Positions 44,236-53,864 of a DNA stretch of 64,000 nucleotides are shown here, piece by piece. This DNA is from Bacillota bacterium. Its GTDB lineage: Bacteria; Bacillota; Sulfobacillia; JAJYWN01. Position 1 is the stretch's first letter. Each line of letters starts with the position of its first letter. A program made the translations under genes and the position numbers. The DNA lies in contig JAJYWN010000064.1 of assembly GCA_021791495.1 (NCBI GenBank), positions 167,719 to 231,718 on the forward strand, given 5' to 3'. Below the pieces are notes generated by a model. It saw only the letters and a program-made list of their open reading frames with translations, had not been told where the DNA came from and did no database searches.

Positions 44236-45561
44236 ATGTCCCAGTTGGAGCGTGTGGCAGTTGCCGAGGTAGGCCGGCACGAAGGGCGCCGGGTGCGGGT
44301 CGAGGGCTGGCTTCACCGGGTCCGTCTTCTTGGTGAACTGGCCTTCCTGGTGGTTCAGGACTACAGTGGCTCGGTGCAGGCGGTGTGGGAGAAACCCAAC
44401 GGTGGGCTCAGCGGTTCACCCTTGGAAAGCGCCGTCAGCCTTGTCGGTGTGGTGCGCGCGGAGAAGCGGGCGCCGAGCGGGTATGAAGTGGTGGTCGAGG
44501 AGTTCAAGGTCATCGCCGCCGCCGACCCCAACCTTCCTTTCGAGGTCGCCAAACCGGTGGTGGATGCCGGGCTCGATCTGGTGCTGGACCACCGGCCCTT
44601 GTCGCTGCGGAATACGGCCGTGGCGGCCGCTTTTCGCGTCCAGGCCACCGTGGGGCGGGTCTTCCGCTCTTTCCTTGAGTCACGCGGTTTCACCGAGGTC
44701 CACACGCCGAAGATCGTGGCGGCGGGGGCCGAGGGTGGCGCGGCCCTGTTTCCGGTCGACTACTTCGGGCGGCGGGCCTACCTGGCCCAAAGCCCGCAGT
44801 TCTACAAGCAGATGCTGGTGGGCGCGGGCCTGGAGCGGGTGTTCGAGGTGGCGGCGGCCTACCGCGCCGAGGAGCACGACACCTCGCGCCACACCAATGA
44901 GTTCATCAGCCTCGACCTTGAGATGGGGTTCATCGCGTCCGAGGAGGACGTGATGCGGCTGGAGGAGGAGTTCCTGGCGGCGCTGGCGGCGGAGTTGGAG
45001 CGGCGGCACGCCGCGGACTTTGTGCTGCTGAAGGCGGAGCTGCCGAAGCTGCCTGGCGGAGCAGGAACGGCGGCCGGCACGTTCCCACGGCTCACCATGG
45101 CGCAGGCCCACGAGGTCTTGAAGAAGGAGTTTGGAAAGGCCAGCCCGTCCGGCAACCTCGCCCCCGAGGGCGAGCGGCTGCTGGCCCAGTGGGCCTTGTG
45201 CGAGGCGGGGAGCGATTTCGTCTTCATCACCCGGTGGCCGGCGGCCAGTCGCCCGCCTTATGCCTACCGTGACCCGGAAAAGCCGGAGCTTACGAAGAGC
45301 TTCGACCTCATCTTCCGGGGAACGGAGATCACCACGGGCGGGCAAAGGATCCACGAGGCGGCGGCGCTGGAGGCCAGCCTGGCGTCGGCGGGGCTGGACC
45401 CGGCCGACTTCGCCTTCTACACGGAGATCTTCCGCTACGGCATGCCGCCCCACGGCGGCCTGGCCATCGGGCTGGAACGATTGACGGCGAAATTGCTGGG
45501 GCTGGGGAATATCCGCGAAGCCACGCTATTCCCGCGCGACCGATCTCGGTTGGTCCCTTAG
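44236..45561 (+). CDS. aspS: Aspartyl-tRNA synthetase, short archaeal/non-discriminating type
   Basis: A 441-residue class IIb synthetase. An N-terminal OB fold (VRVEGWLHRVRLLGELAFLV) leads into the catalytic core with AYLAQSPQFYKQMLVGAGLE, motif 2 as YRAEEHDTSRHTNEF, and motif 3 as GGLAIGLERLTAKLLGL. The bacterial GAD insertion is missing, so this is the AspS2-like form, which often charges both tRNA-Asp and tRNA-Asn; amidation of Asp-tRNA-Asn by GatCAB would then be needed. ATG 44236 has GGAGG 11 nt upstream. It follows a T-box. An AsnRS assignment is possible but the residues read as AspRS. Confidence 0.88.
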   Translation: MSQLERVAVAEVGRHEGRRVRVEGWLHRVRLLGELAFLVVQDYSGSVQAVWEKPNGGLSGSPLESAVSLVGVVRAEKRAPSGYEVVVEEFKVIAAADPNLPFEVAKPVVDAGLDLVLDHRPLSLRNTAVAAAFRVQATVGRVFRSFLESRGFTEVHTPKIVAAGAEGGAALFPVDYFGRRAYLAQSPQFYKQMLVGAGLERVFEVAAAYRAEEHDTSRHTNEFISLDLEMGFIASEEDVMRLEEEFLAALAAELERRHAADFVLLKAELPKLPGGAGTAAGTFPRLTMAQAHEVLKKEFGKASPSGNLAPEGERLLAQWALCEAGSDFVFITRWPAASRPPYAYRDPEKPELTKSFDLIFRGTEITTGGQRIHEAAALEASLASAGLDPADFAFYTEIFRYGMPPHGGLAIGLERLTAKLLGLGNIREATLFPRDRSRLVP

Positions 45562-47744
45562 AACTCCCTGGTCCGCGGTGTCTTCAGCCACATCTTCGGC
45601 TGCCGGCCCAGGGTCTTTAGCACCAGGGCGCTGGTGTAGGGCACCGGGAAGAAGAAGGCCGCCAAAGGCAGGAAGAAGAGCTGCAGGAACACGCCCAGCC
45701 GCCCCAGGTAGGTGAATGGCTCGTTGAAGCGGTCGAAGAACTTGCGGTACCGGTAATAGGCATAGATGGTGAAGGCGAAGTAGACCAGGCTCATGAAGTT
45801 CAGGCCCCACCTCACCCATTCCGGGAGGATGCTGGGGTCCAGGTTTCCGGTGTACCAGAGAGTCAAGACGACCGGTGGGACCAAGGTGGCACCCTGGTAG
45901 AGGACCCATTCGTACTGGCCGCGCACCTTGAGGTTATAGATCAGGGAGCGCTTCTTCTCCGGCGGATGGCTGGAATTCCGGACCTTCTCGATAGTCTGCA
46001 AGTGCCCCGTCCCCCAGCGCAGGCGCTGCCGGAAAAAAGCCTTGAAGGTGGGCGGCGTCTGCTCGGTGGAGGCATAGGGCAGGTACTCCGGCCAGGCCCC
46101 GCACTCCAGCCAGGTGCGGGTCCCCAGTTCCAGATCCTCCGTCAGGGAATGGTGGTCATACCCTTTCACCCGGGCGAGCAGGTCACGGCTGGCGAAAAGG
46201 TTCGTCCCTCCGACGAAAGGCAGCCGCCGGAACAAGACCGGCAGGTACCAGTCGTGGGCCAGGGCCTGATAGACGCAGGCGATCTTGCAGAAGGGGCCCA
46301 TCTCGTAGAAATTCCGGACCTGGAAAATGGGGCCCTGAAAGAGCTGGATCTTGTCGCCGTCCCGGAGACGGCGGTAGGCGATGTACTGCAAGACTTTCAG
46401 GTCGGGGCGGCTTTCGGCGTCGTAGAAGCCGCACATCACCGTCCGATCGTCCACGAAGCCGTGGGACAGGGCGTAGTTCAAGGCCCGTCCCTTGGTCGAC
46501 GGCACCGACCGCCCGGTGCACGCCCCACCGTAGTCACCGTCGAAGTCGTAGGGGACCACACAGTGTTTCAGTGTGGGCTTGTCAGCGGTGGCGGAGAACT
46601 CCTTGACCTTCCGCTCCACGATGTCTTGAGTGGTAGGAAAGCAGCGACGGTAGGTCTGGACCAGACTGCCGGGCAGCCGCCCGTTCTCGCGCATCAGGTC
46701 CAGGCGCCGGAGGATGCGAAGACAGATGACCTCAGTCATCGACGCCAGGATCTTCTTGGTGACGCCGTGGTGGGCGTGGGCCGTACGCTCGACCATTCGG
46801 TCGACAAGGCGACGGCGGTTCTCGCTGCGCAGGCTCCAATGGGCGGCGACGACGGGGATCGCCAGACTGAGGTAGACGGGGTAGGCCTGGCGGGCCTCCT
46901 CTGGGTCCAGGTCGGGGCGGGCGCGGCGGATGAGGCGAAGCGTCCGGCCCATGTGGATGTGACCTTTTCCCTCCACCAGCTTCAGGGCAATTTCAAGGAG
47001 GACGGCGAATTGTCGGTAGTCGGCCAGGAGGCGGATTTTCGAAGGCGGCAGGCCTTCGAGGCAGGGGTTTCCGGCAAGGAGGCCTTCTTTCAGGCCGATG
47101 TCGACCAACTGCCCGACGACCAAACGCTCGGTCTCGCTTCCGGCTTTTGGGCGAAGTTGGGCGGGCAGCGTCGGCTTCCTCAGGTTGTTCAGGAAAGACA
47201 AGTCAAGTCCACCGCTCGCCCCAACCCGCGGCCGCCGCAGAGAGGTCTCGCCCAGACGCGAGCGAGACTCATCAATGAAGGCGTGGGCGAATTCCACCGC
47301 CACCGCGGCGGCAGCCTGGCGGGCGTGAACTTCTTTCTCGTCGGTGGCAATGATCACTTCGAAGCGGTCGGGCGGGTAGTCAAGCTGGGCCATATGGTCA
47401 ATGGTTCGCTCGATAACGTCGGCTTCGTTACGGGCCGGGACTAGGACGGAGAAGAAGGGGAGCTGGCCGGATTCCTCGGCGCCTTCGGTACCGGAGGTTC
47501 TGCCTTCGGTACCCGCTCTCGCGCCAACGCCCTCGGCAATCTCCATCGAGGTGGAGGTCGCCGTTGCCCGCGCACGGGCCTGGGCGCGGGCCATCCGGCG
47601 GAGCAGGCTCATCGAGAGGTGCGGCCGCCGGTTCCAGTACATCCGGTCGGCGTAGCGCTTCCAGAAATAGAAGCGGGTGAAGAGAAGGAAGAAGAATACG
47701 TAAATGACGATCGCGGCGATGTAAAACCACTGGCCTAGCGTCAT
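45558..47744 (-). CDS. GT2-family glycosyltransferase with a large internal insertion
   Basis: About 728 residues. An N-terminal helix (WFYIAAIVIYVFFFLLF) is followed at about 100 by the GT-A start PFFSVLVPARNEADVIERTI and VIIATD. The core resumes near 415 with STKGRALNYALSHG, YDAESRPDL, LTEDLELGTRTW and RQRLRWGTGHL (the Q-x2-RW motif of processive or CesA-like enzymes), and the C terminus has three to four helices. Between about 150 and 395 lies an Arg/Leu-rich insertion of 240 residues that I do not recognise. It is likely a membrane enzyme making a polysaccharide or glycolipid. ATG 47744 has GGGGAG upstream. Its 3' end overlaps the aspS stop on the other strand by 4 nt. Confidence 0.85.
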   Translation of the reverse strand: MTLGQWFYIAAIVIYVFFFLLFTRFYFWKRYADRMYWNRRPHLSMSLLRRMARAQARARATATSTSMEIAEGVGARAGTEGRTSGTEGAEESGQLPFFSVLVPARNEADVIERTIDHMAQLDYPPDRFEVIIATDEKEVHARQAAAAVAVEFAHAFIDESRSRLGETSLRRPRVGASGGLDLSFLNNLRKPTLPAQLRPKAGSETERLVVGQLVDIGLKEGLLAGNPCLEGLPPSKIRLLADYRQFAVLLEIALKLVEGKGHIHMGRTLRLIRRARPDLDPEEARQAYPVYLSLAIPVVAAHWSLRSENRRRLVDRMVERTAHAHHGVTKKILASMTEVICLRILRRLDLMRENGRLPGSLVQTYRRCFPTTQDIVERKVKEFSATADKPTLKHCVVPYDFDGDYGGACTGRSVPSTKGRALNYALSHGFVDDRTVMCGFYDAESRPDLKVLQYIAYRRLRDGDKIQLFQGPIFQVRNFYEMGPFCKIACVYQALAHDWYLPVLFRRLPFVGGTNLFASRDLLARVKGYDHHSLTEDLELGTRTWLECGAWPEYLPYASTEQTPPTFKAFFRQRLRWGTGHLQTIEKVRNSSHPPEKKRSLIYNLKVRGQYEWVLYQGATLVPPVVLTLWYTGNLDPSILPEWVRWGLNFMSLVYFAFTIYAYYRYRKFFDRFNEPFTYLGRLGVFLQLFFLPLAAFFFPVPYTSALVLKTLGRQPKMWLKTPRTREF

Positions 47745-47770
47745 CAAGTGCACTCCCCGGGCAATTGATA

Positions 47771-47796
47771 GGCCCCCGCCGTCGAAAACGGGGGCC
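47771..47796 (-). other. Hairpin in the leader of the glycosyltransferase gene
   Basis: GGCCCCCG with CGGGGGCC around a 10-nt loop, in the 5' leader of the minus-strand gene. No T tract follows it before the ribosome site, so it may affect translation or message stability. The rest of 47745-48026 shows only a weak GATAA...TTATC inverted repeat near 47827-47843. Confidence 0.35.
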
Positions 47797-48026
47797 CGAC
47801 TTCCCGCCGGGAAATAGTTTTGACCTGATAAGGTGGTTTTATCCGCCGGAACCAGTTCCAGACGCCGACGATTACCTCTTCACGCTGGCCTTTCCCTGAG
47901 CGTGGGAACGCTTGCAAGGGGCCATGACGGCTTGGTTCGAATACCTACAGTGGAAATCCGAAAAACCTTCGGAACGGGGGAGCGGGCGGCAGCGTCTACG
48001 GAATAGAGGAAAAGGAGGTCCCGGTC

Positions 48027-49031
48027 ATGACCAGAAGGCCCAGCCCCATGACCCGGTCCCGGTCCCGCTCCCATCCCCCCGTGCAATCTCCACTTAGACT
48101 TGGCTCCGGCTACGGGCGCCTGCTTGGCCTCGGCATTCTGGTTCTGCTCGCGGTGAGCATGATGGGTTGCTCAGGAGGCGAACCGAAGCACGACCCAGAG
48201 GCCGTGTCGGGCGGGGTCACTTTGCCGCCAACGCCTTCCGCTTCGACCGCGACGGCCCCACCAGTCCCGTCCAGCCCAATAACCTTGCTGGCGGCGGACA
48301 TAAGCGAACCAGGTCAGTCGGGTTTTGCCGGCGCCCCGGATCTTGCCAAGGAAGCGCTGTCGGGTGAGTGGGATCTGGGGGGAGGGCGCTGGCTCCTCCG
48401 AAGTGACTCGAAGGATGGACTATACGCGCTGTGGGTCAAAGGGGCACCCACTGTGAAACTGGTTGCTGAGGCTCGTGACACGGACTTCGTCCGGGCAGAG
48501 GGGGAGAACCTCGTTTTTCGAAGCACGAAATCGCCCAATGCCGAGCTACGGTTTCCATATTGCCTTGTGTACGACCCGCAGATTGGCTACACAGTAGGGG
48601 GCGATCCCGTTTTCCTCCCTTTGACCCAGGAAGTGACCCTTGGATGCAAGGGGTGGATTCAGGTGTTGTCGGCCGTTCACCTTGGCCCCGACATGGTGGG
48701 TTTCGAACTCCCTCCTAAGGCCGGCACTATCGCAGCGGGAGGGTGGCGTTTTCCCGTGACCAAGGTCGACTATGATGAGAAGACCATGACCGTGGACGTC
48801 ACCTTTGCCGACGTCACCCTATCTTCTGGCATAGTCAGTGGCCAGGTCTTTCGTCTCGATCCGGTCGACGCCTCGGCCAAAGTCAAGACCGTGACCATCT
48901 CGTCTTCGGCCGATGGCGTCAAAGCGTCCATCAGTCTGACCGGCGTGCAGAGCTATAACGTGGCCAGGAACGGCGAAAAGAAGGGCTACCCGCCAGCCTC
49001 CCCGGGTGCTTTCCTGATCACCTTCAGGTGA
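48027..49031 (+). CDS. Lipoprotein of unknown function
   Basis: A 334-residue protein with a basic N terminus, a hydrophobic helix (LLGLGILVLLAVS) and the lipobox MMGC, so it is lipid-anchored. A Pro/Ser/Thr-rich linker follows. The remaining beta-type region includes DLGGGRWLLRSDSKDGLYAL, HLGPDMVGFELPP and a final YNVARNGEKKGYPPASPGAF. I do not recognise a family. The start has AAGGAGG 8 nt upstream. It is followed 27 nt later by a second lipoprotein, so the pair may form an operon. Confidence 0.75.
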   Translation: MTRRPSPMTRSRSRSHPPVQSPLRLGSGYGRLLGLGILVLLAVSMMGCSGGEPKHDPEAVSGGVTLPPTPSASTATAPPVPSSPITLLAADISEPGQSGFAGAPDLAKEALSGEWDLGGGRWLLRSDSKDGLYALWVKGAPTVKLVAEARDTDFVRAEGENLVFRSTKSPNAELRFPYCLVYDPQIGYTVGGDPVFLPLTQEVTLGCKGWIQVLSAVHLGPDMVGFELPPKAGTIAAGGWRFPVTKVDYDEKTMTVDVTFADVTLSSGIVSGQVFRLDPVDASAKVKTVTISSSADGVKASISLTGVQSYNVARNGEKKGYPPASPGAFLITFR

Positions 49032-49058
49032 CATTCGGATAGAGAAGGAGGGCACCGT

Positions 49059-49754
49059 ATGGGACGAACACCGAGGAAGTCTGTTCTGGTGCTTACCGCG
49101 CTTTGCCTCCTCATTGGGCTTTCCGTGTTATCCCTAGCAGGCTGCCGGGCTACGACTCCCTCCATTGGTCGGGCAGTGATGGGAGCCAGTCCGATAGCGC
49201 CTTTCCTGGGAAACACCTGGAGCGCAGCGGTAACCTGTATGCGGCAAACAGGGATAGCCAAGGCTTCATCGGTCTTCTACCTGCACCGGCAGTCCCGTTT
49301 CGTCTCCATGCCCCCATTGGCCACGGTGTTGCGTTTGCTCCAGGCCGCCACCCCAACGAAGCCGGACGCTTTCGATTACGAGCAAGGCTACCAGGGGGAG
49401 TTGTACTTCTTTGTGCCTGAGAACAGGAGCGGTTCAGGAGCCGCGCCGACTCGTTGTTTTTCTCTCCCCGCCCGCAGGTTCTTTGCCACGGAAGGAATCT
49501 ACCACGACCCCATAAGCTCAGAAGTGTTCGCGGCCTTCCGACACCCCACTCTCGCTCCCGGCATCATCGGAGTGGCGGTGGGGTCAGGTGTTCAACCAGA
49601 CATTCTTTATCTCGGTGTGAAACTGGAAGAGAACACCGGCAAGACTCTGGTGGTCACCGCACTTGGCCTCGAAGGAGACGTCTTAGAAGCCGACTTCAGG
49701 ACCGTCGCGGTCGACCACCCGTTCGCCCGGGATGACTTTACCCTGCCCAGATAG
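49059..49754 (+). CDS. Second lipoprotein of unknown function
   Basis: A 231-residue protein with signal LVLTALCLLIGLSVLS and the lipobox LAGC. The mature part contains NTWSAAVTCMRQTG, FYLHRQSRFVSMPPL and EGDVLEADFRTVAVDHP but no family signature I recognise. GAAGGAGGG precedes ATG. It shares only the general plan of the previous lipoprotein. A hairpin overlaps its stop and the stop of the convergent clpB. Confidence 0.72.
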   Translation: MGRTPRKSVLVLTALCLLIGLSVLSLAGCRATTPSIGRAVMGASPIAPFLGNTWSAAVTCMRQTGIAKASSVFYLHRQSRFVSMPPLATVLRLLQAATPTKPDAFDYEQGYQGELYFFVPENRSGSGAAPTRCFSLPARRFFATEGIYHDPISSEVFAAFRHPTLAPGIIGVAVGSGVQPDILYLGVKLEENTGKTLVVTALGLEGDVLEADFRTVAVDHPFARDDFTLPR

Positions 49755-49775
49755 GCAGAACGCAGCGCTGCCTAT
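49751..49775. terminator. Hairpin between converging lipoprotein and clpB genes
   Basis: ATAGGCAG with CTGCCTAT, with a 9-nt loop, spans the two stop codons. There is no T tract on either strand, so termination is only suggested. Confidence 0.4.
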
Positions 49776-52531
49776 TCAAGGTCAGGAGATGAGAAGCCAA
49801 ACTCTCCGTTTCGCACCACGACCCTGACCGTACTCCCCTCTGGGAAGCGCCCTTCCAGGATCGCCATGGCCAGCGGGTTCTCAATCTCGCGCTGGATGGC
49901 CCGCTTCAGCGGGCGGGCGCCGTAGACCGGGTCGAAGCCGTGGTCGGCCAGCAGGTCCTTGGCGGCGTCGGTGACTTTAAGGGTGATGCGACGTTCGGCC
50001 AGCCGCTTTTGAAGCCGCGCCAGTTGGATGTCGACGATGTGCTTGATGTCCTCGCGGCTCAGGCGGTTGAAGATGACGATTTCGTCGATACGGTTCAGGA
50101 ACTCCGGCCGGAAGTGTTCGCGCAAGGCCTCCATGACCTGGTCCTTCATGCGGTTGTCTACACCGCCGCCACCGACAACTCCACTACCGTCACCACCGGA
50201 ACCGTCTCCGTCATCGTCGTCGCCCCTGGACGCCGTGCGTGTGCCGATCCCGCGGCCGGTCTCGCCCGCCTCCTCACTCATGAACCGCGTGCCAAGGTTA
50301 GAGGTCATGATGACCACCGTGTTCCGAAAGTCGACGGTCCTCCCCTGGCCATCCGTTAGCCGCCCGTCGTCCAAGAGCTGTAGCAGCACGTTGAAGACCT
50401 CGGGGTGAGCTTTCTCGATTTCGTCGAAGAGCAGCACCGCGTAGGGCCGGCGCCGCACGGCCTCGGTCAGTTGGCCGCCCTCCTCGTACCCCACGTATCC
50501 CGGCGGCGCCCCGATCAGCCGCGCCACCGCGTGCCGCTCCATGTACTCGCTCATATCGATGCGGACCATGGCCCGCTCATCATCGAAAAGAAACTCAGCC
50601 AGCGCCCGGGCCAGCTCGGTCTTGCCGACACCGGTCGGCCCGAGGAAGATGAAGGACCCTATCGGACGGTTCGGATCGCTCAAGCCCGACCGCGCCCGCC
50701 GCACGGCGTTGGCCACCGCCGCGATGGCCTCGTCCTGGCCCACCACACGCCGCCGTAGCTGCTCGTCCATCTTGACCAGCTTCTCCACCTCGCCCTGCAT
50801 CAGCCGCGAAACCGGGATTCCGGTCCACCGCGCCACCACCTCGGCGATGTCTTCCTCGTCGACCTCCTCGCGCAGCATGCGGCGGTCCTTCTGCAGCTCG
50901 TCCAGAGCCCGCCGCCGGGCCTCCATCTCCTTCTCCAGGCTCAGCATGACGCCGTACCGCAGCTCCGCCGCCCGCCCCAGGTCGCCGCGCCGCTCGGCCG
51001 CCTCCTCCTCGCGCGCCGCTTCCTCGATGCGCTCCTTGGCTTGCCGGATCGCGGCGATGGCGGCCTTCTCCTGGTCCCAATGGGCCCGCATGCCGCCCAT
51101 CTGCTCTTTCAGCCCGGCCAGTTCCTTCTCCAGCGTCGCCAGCCGCTCGCGCGACGCCTTGTCGGTTTCCTTCCCCAAGGCCTGGCGCTCGATCTCTAGT
51201 TGCATGGTGCGCCGCTGAACCTCGTCGATCTCGGCCGGCAGGCTGTCGATCTCGATGCGCAGCCGCGACGCCGCCTCATCCACCAGGTCCACGGCCTTGT
51301 CGGGCAGGAATCGCCCGGTGATGTAGCGGTTCGACAGTACCGCCGCCGCCACCAGGGCCGCGTCCTTGATGCGCACTCCGTGATGCACCTCGTACCGCTC
51401 CTTCAGGCCGCGCAGGATGGCGATGGTGTCCTCCACCGACGGTTCGCCGATGTAGACCGGGGCGAAGCGCCGCTCCAGCGCCGCGTCCTTCTCGATGTGC
51501 TTCCGGTATTCATCAAGGGTGGTGGCGCCGATACACCGCAATTCGCCGCGGGCCAGGGCCGGCTTCAACATGTTGGCCGCGTCCACGGCCCCTTCGGCTG
51601 CCCCCGCCCCCACCACCGTGTGCAGCTCGTCGATGAAGAGGATGACCGCGCCCTGGCTCTCCTCCACCTCGCGGAGCACAGCCTTCAGGCGGTCCTCGAA
51701 CTCGCCACGGTACTTCGAGCCGGCGATGAGCGACCCGATATCAAGGGCGATAACCCGCTTGTTCTTCAACCCCTCGGGGACGTCGCCGGCGGCGATGCGC
51801 CGCGCCAGCCCCTCGACGATGGCCGTCTTCCCGACTCCCGGCTCGCCGATGAGGACCGGGTTGTTCTTCGTGCGACGCGACAACACTTGGACCACACGGC
51901 GGATTTCCTCGTCGCGGCCGATGACCGGGTCCAGTTTACCCTTGCGGGCCTGCTCGGTGAGGTCGCGCCCATATTTCGCGAGCGCCTGATACTTCTCTTC
52001 AGGGTTTGGGTCGGTGACGCGCTGAGAGCCGCGCACGTCGGCCAGAGCCTTCAGAATCTTGTTGTGCGTGACGCCGTGAGAGCGGAGAATACGAGCGGCA
52101 GTCGGAAACGAGCCCGCGCCCACTCCGCCCGCGCTTGCGCCCGCACCGCCATCACCGGGTCTGCCACCAGCACCAGGGCCTTCCCCGGTCAGGGCCAGCA
52201 GCAGGTGCTCCGTGCTGATGTACTCGTCCTTCAAGCGGCCGGCCTCTTCCTCGGCCGCCTCGATGACCTGGCTGAGTTCATTCGACAGGTAGATCTGGGT
52301 ATACCCCTGCACCCGCGGTAGCTTGTCCAGGGCCGCCTCGGCGTCGCTCTGCACCGCGCGCGGGTCCGCCCCCACCTTTCCGATGAGCGGGCGGACGATG
52401 CCCTCTTCCTGCTTCAGGAGGGCGACCAAGAGGTGCAGCGGATCAAGGTTTTGCTGGTGGCGCTCGGAGGCCGCCTTCCTCGCCGCCTCCAAAGCCTCCT
52501 GCGATTTTATGGTCCACTTATCAAAGGGCAT
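49772..52531 (-). CDS. clpB: ClpB-type AAA+ disaggregase
   Basis: A 919-residue chaperone, longer than the usual 850-870. The N domain, two AAA+ rings (Walker A GEPGVGKT and GPTGVGKT; Walker [10 protein letters not shown] and [11 protein letters not shown]) and the middle coiled coil ([20 protein letters not shown]...) are all present. Two low-complexity inserts explain the extra length: a Gly/Ala-rich one at about 116-141 in the N domain, and a Gly/Asp-rich one at about 752-790 within the second AAA+ domain. ClpB works with DnaK to rescue aggregated proteins. It follows dnaJ by 17 nt. Confidence 0.95.
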   Translation of the reverse strand: MPFDKWTIKSQEALEAARKAASERHQQNLDPLHLLVALLKQEEGIVRPLIGKVGADPRAVQSDAEAALDKLPRVQGYTQIYLSNELSQVIEAAEEEAGRLKDEYISTEHLLLALTGEGPGAGGRPGDGGAGASAGGVGAGSFPTAARILRSHGVTHNKILKALADVRGSQRVTDPNPEEKYQALAKYGRDLTEQARKGKLDPVIGRDEEIRRVVQVLSRRTKNNPVLIGEPGVGKTAIVEGLARRIAAGDVPEGLKNKRVIALDIGSLIAGSKYRGEFEDRLKAVLREVEESQGAVILFIDELHTVVGAGAAEGAVDAANMLKPALARGELRCIGATTLDEYRKHIEKDAALERRFAPVYIGEPSVEDTIAILRGLKERYEVHHGVRIKDAALVAAAVLSNRYITGRFLPDKAVDLVDEAASRLRIEIDSLPAEIDEVQRRTMQLEIERQALGKETDKASRERLATLEKELAGLKEQMGGMRAHWDQEKAAIAAIRQAKERIEEAAREEEAAERRGDLGRAAELRYGVMLSLEKEMEARRRALDELQKDRRMLREEVDEEDIAEVVARWTGIPVSRLMQGEVEKLVKMDEQLRRRVVGQDEAIAAVANAVRRARSGLSDPNRPIGSFIFLGPTGVGKTELARALAEFLFDDERAMVRIDMSEYMERHAVARLIGAPPGYVGYEEGGQLTEAVRRRPYAVLLFDEIEKAHPEVFNVLLQLLDDGRLTDGQGRTVDFRNTVVIMTSNLGTRFMSEEAGETGRGIGTRTASRGDDDDGDGSGGDGSGVVGGGGVDNRMKDQVMEALREHFRPEFLNRIDEIVIFNRLSREDIKHIVDIQLARLQKRLAERRITLKVTDAAKDLLADHGFDPVYGARPLKRAIQREIENPLAMAILEGRFPEGSTVRVVVRNGEFGFSSPDLE

Positions 52532-52548
52532 CGACTGCGTCCCTCCTT

Positions 52549-53676
52549 CTATAGCTTCTCTCCCCGCAGCGCCGCCAGTTGGCGGAAAAGCTCCTTCTCC
52601 TTATCGTTCAGGTTCTGGGGCAGGACCAGACGCACGCGTACCAGCTGGTCGCCGGCCGCCGCGCCCCGGATGCCCGGCATTCCCTGGCCGCGCAGGCGGA
52701 AGGTCTGCCCGCCCTCAGTCTCGGCTGGGATCTTCATGGTGGCGCGGCCCCGGATGGTGGGCACTTCGATTTCCCCGCCAAGGGCGGCCAGCCACACCGT
52801 AATGGGCACCTCGATCACCAGGTCGTCTCCGCGCAACTCGAAAATGGGGTGCGGGAGCAATTTGATGATAAGCAGCAAGTCACCCGGCTGTCCCTTGCCC
52901 GTACCGGCGTGGCCCTCGCCCGCGATGCGCAGCTTGGTGCCGTCGCGCACCCCGGCCGGAATCTTCACCTCCAGGTGCCGCACGCGCGTCCCCACGCGCA
53001 GGTTCAGTTCCTTGGTGGCGCCGAAGACGGCCTCCTCCAAGGGGATGGCCAGTTCGTGTTCGATATCTTCGCCGCGCTCGTCGGCCTGACGGCCGAAGTT
53101 AAAAATGCCACCGCGCCGGCCGGTGGGGTTGGCCCCGACCGCGCCACCCGCTCCGCCGGGCCCGGCCGCCCCGCCGGGACCACCCGCTTCACGCTGGTTC
53201 TCCACATATCGGGCGCCGCCCAAATCGCCGAAGATGGTCTTGAAGAACTCGGAGAAGTCGCCGAAGTCCACGGCCGGCCCCGCAGACGACACCCGCTGGC
53301 CGCCTGGACCGTAGGTCGTGTAGGTGGTCCATACGCCGCCGCCCGGAATTCCCCCGGCGCGGGTCGCGCCGCCGGGAAACCCGCCCGGCCACCCCGCGGC
53401 CCCCGGCCACCCAGCCCCACCGGGACCGGCGCCCGACCCCCGGCCGAAGTTCCGCCAGCCGTCCGGCCCTAACTGGTCATAGCGCGCCTTCTTGGCCGGG
53501 TCGGAGAGGACCTGATAGGCCTCGTTGATCTCCTTAAACTTCTCCTCGGCGGACTTGTCCCCGGGGTTCTGGTCGGGGTGATACTTGCGGGCCAGCTTGC
53601 GATAGGCCGCCTTGATGTCCTTCTCCGAGGCGGACTTGGCCACGCCGAGTATGGTGTAATAGTCCTTATACTCCAA
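52549..53676 (-). CDS. DnaJ/CbpA-type co-chaperone without zinc finger
   Basis: About 375 residues. The J domain has [20 protein letters not shown] and the HPD motif in [12 protein letters not shown] Gly/Pro-rich region of 110 residues follows, then two C-terminal substrate-binding barrels ([20 protein letters not shown], then [18 protein letters not shown]). The four CxxCxGxG zinc motifs of true DnaJ are absent, so it is closer to CbpA. TTG 53676 is chosen because GGGGGAACGG lies 6 nt upstream; TTG 53691 has no ribosome site. It lies after a terminator and before clpB. Confidence 0.9.
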   Translation of the reverse strand: MEYKDYYTILGVAKSASEKDIKAAYRKLARKYHPDQNPGDKSAEEKFKEINEAYQVLSDPAKKARYDQLGPDGWRNFGRGSGAGPGGAGWPGAAGWPGGFPGGATRAGGIPGGGVWTTYTTYGPGGQRVSSAGPAVDFGDFSEFFKTIFGDLGGARYVENQREAGGPGGAAGPGGAGGAVGANPTGRRGGIFNFGRQADERGEDIEHELAIPLEEAVFGATKELNLRVGTRVRHLEVKIPAGVRDGTKLRIAGEGHAGTGKGQPGDLLLIIKLLPHPIFELRGDDLVIEVPITVWLAALGGEIEVPTIRGRATMKIPAETEGGQTFRLRGQGMPGIRGAAAGDQLVRVRLVLPQNLNDKEKELFRQLAALRGEKL

Positions 53677-53743
53677 TAACCGTTCCCCCAAGGCTCAGTA
53701 CTGCCACCACCCGCGACCGGCGGTTTTCGCCGCCCGCCAGCGG

Positions 53744-53767
53744 ACGGTTGCTTACACGGTTGCTTAC
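53744..53767. repeat. Perfect tandem 12-bp duplication
   Basis: ACGGTTGCTTAC occurs twice in direct tandem between the grpE terminator and the dnaJ-type gene. Function unknown; it could be a binding site or a simple duplication. Confidence 0.7.
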
Positions 53768-53771
53768 TAGG

Positions 53772-53803
53772 AAAAAGGCCCGCCGTGTTCCCGGGCGGGC
53801 CTT
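53772..53803 (-). terminator. Terminator after grpE
   Basis: On the minus strand AGGCCCGCC pairs with GGCGGGCCT and is followed by TTTTTCC. It separates dnaK-grpE from dnaJ-clpB, which lowers or uncouples expression of the second pair. Confidence 0.8.
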
Positions 53804-53864
53804 CGAATCCTCGTCAGTGCCGCCGGCCTGGGTCAGACTCTGCCGGGCTGGGCGGCTGTCCCGG

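Noticed and set aside
45966..47444. A 492-codon plus-strand frame opposite the glycosyltransferase, considered as an explanation of the insertion.
   Set aside because: The minus frame continues uninterrupted through the insertion and both ends belong to one GT2 core; the plus frame has no ribosome site or domain.
47912..48097. A 61-codon plus-strand frame before the first lipoprotein.
   Set aside because: It overlaps the lipoprotein start and has no domain; a much better ribosome site serves ATG 48027.
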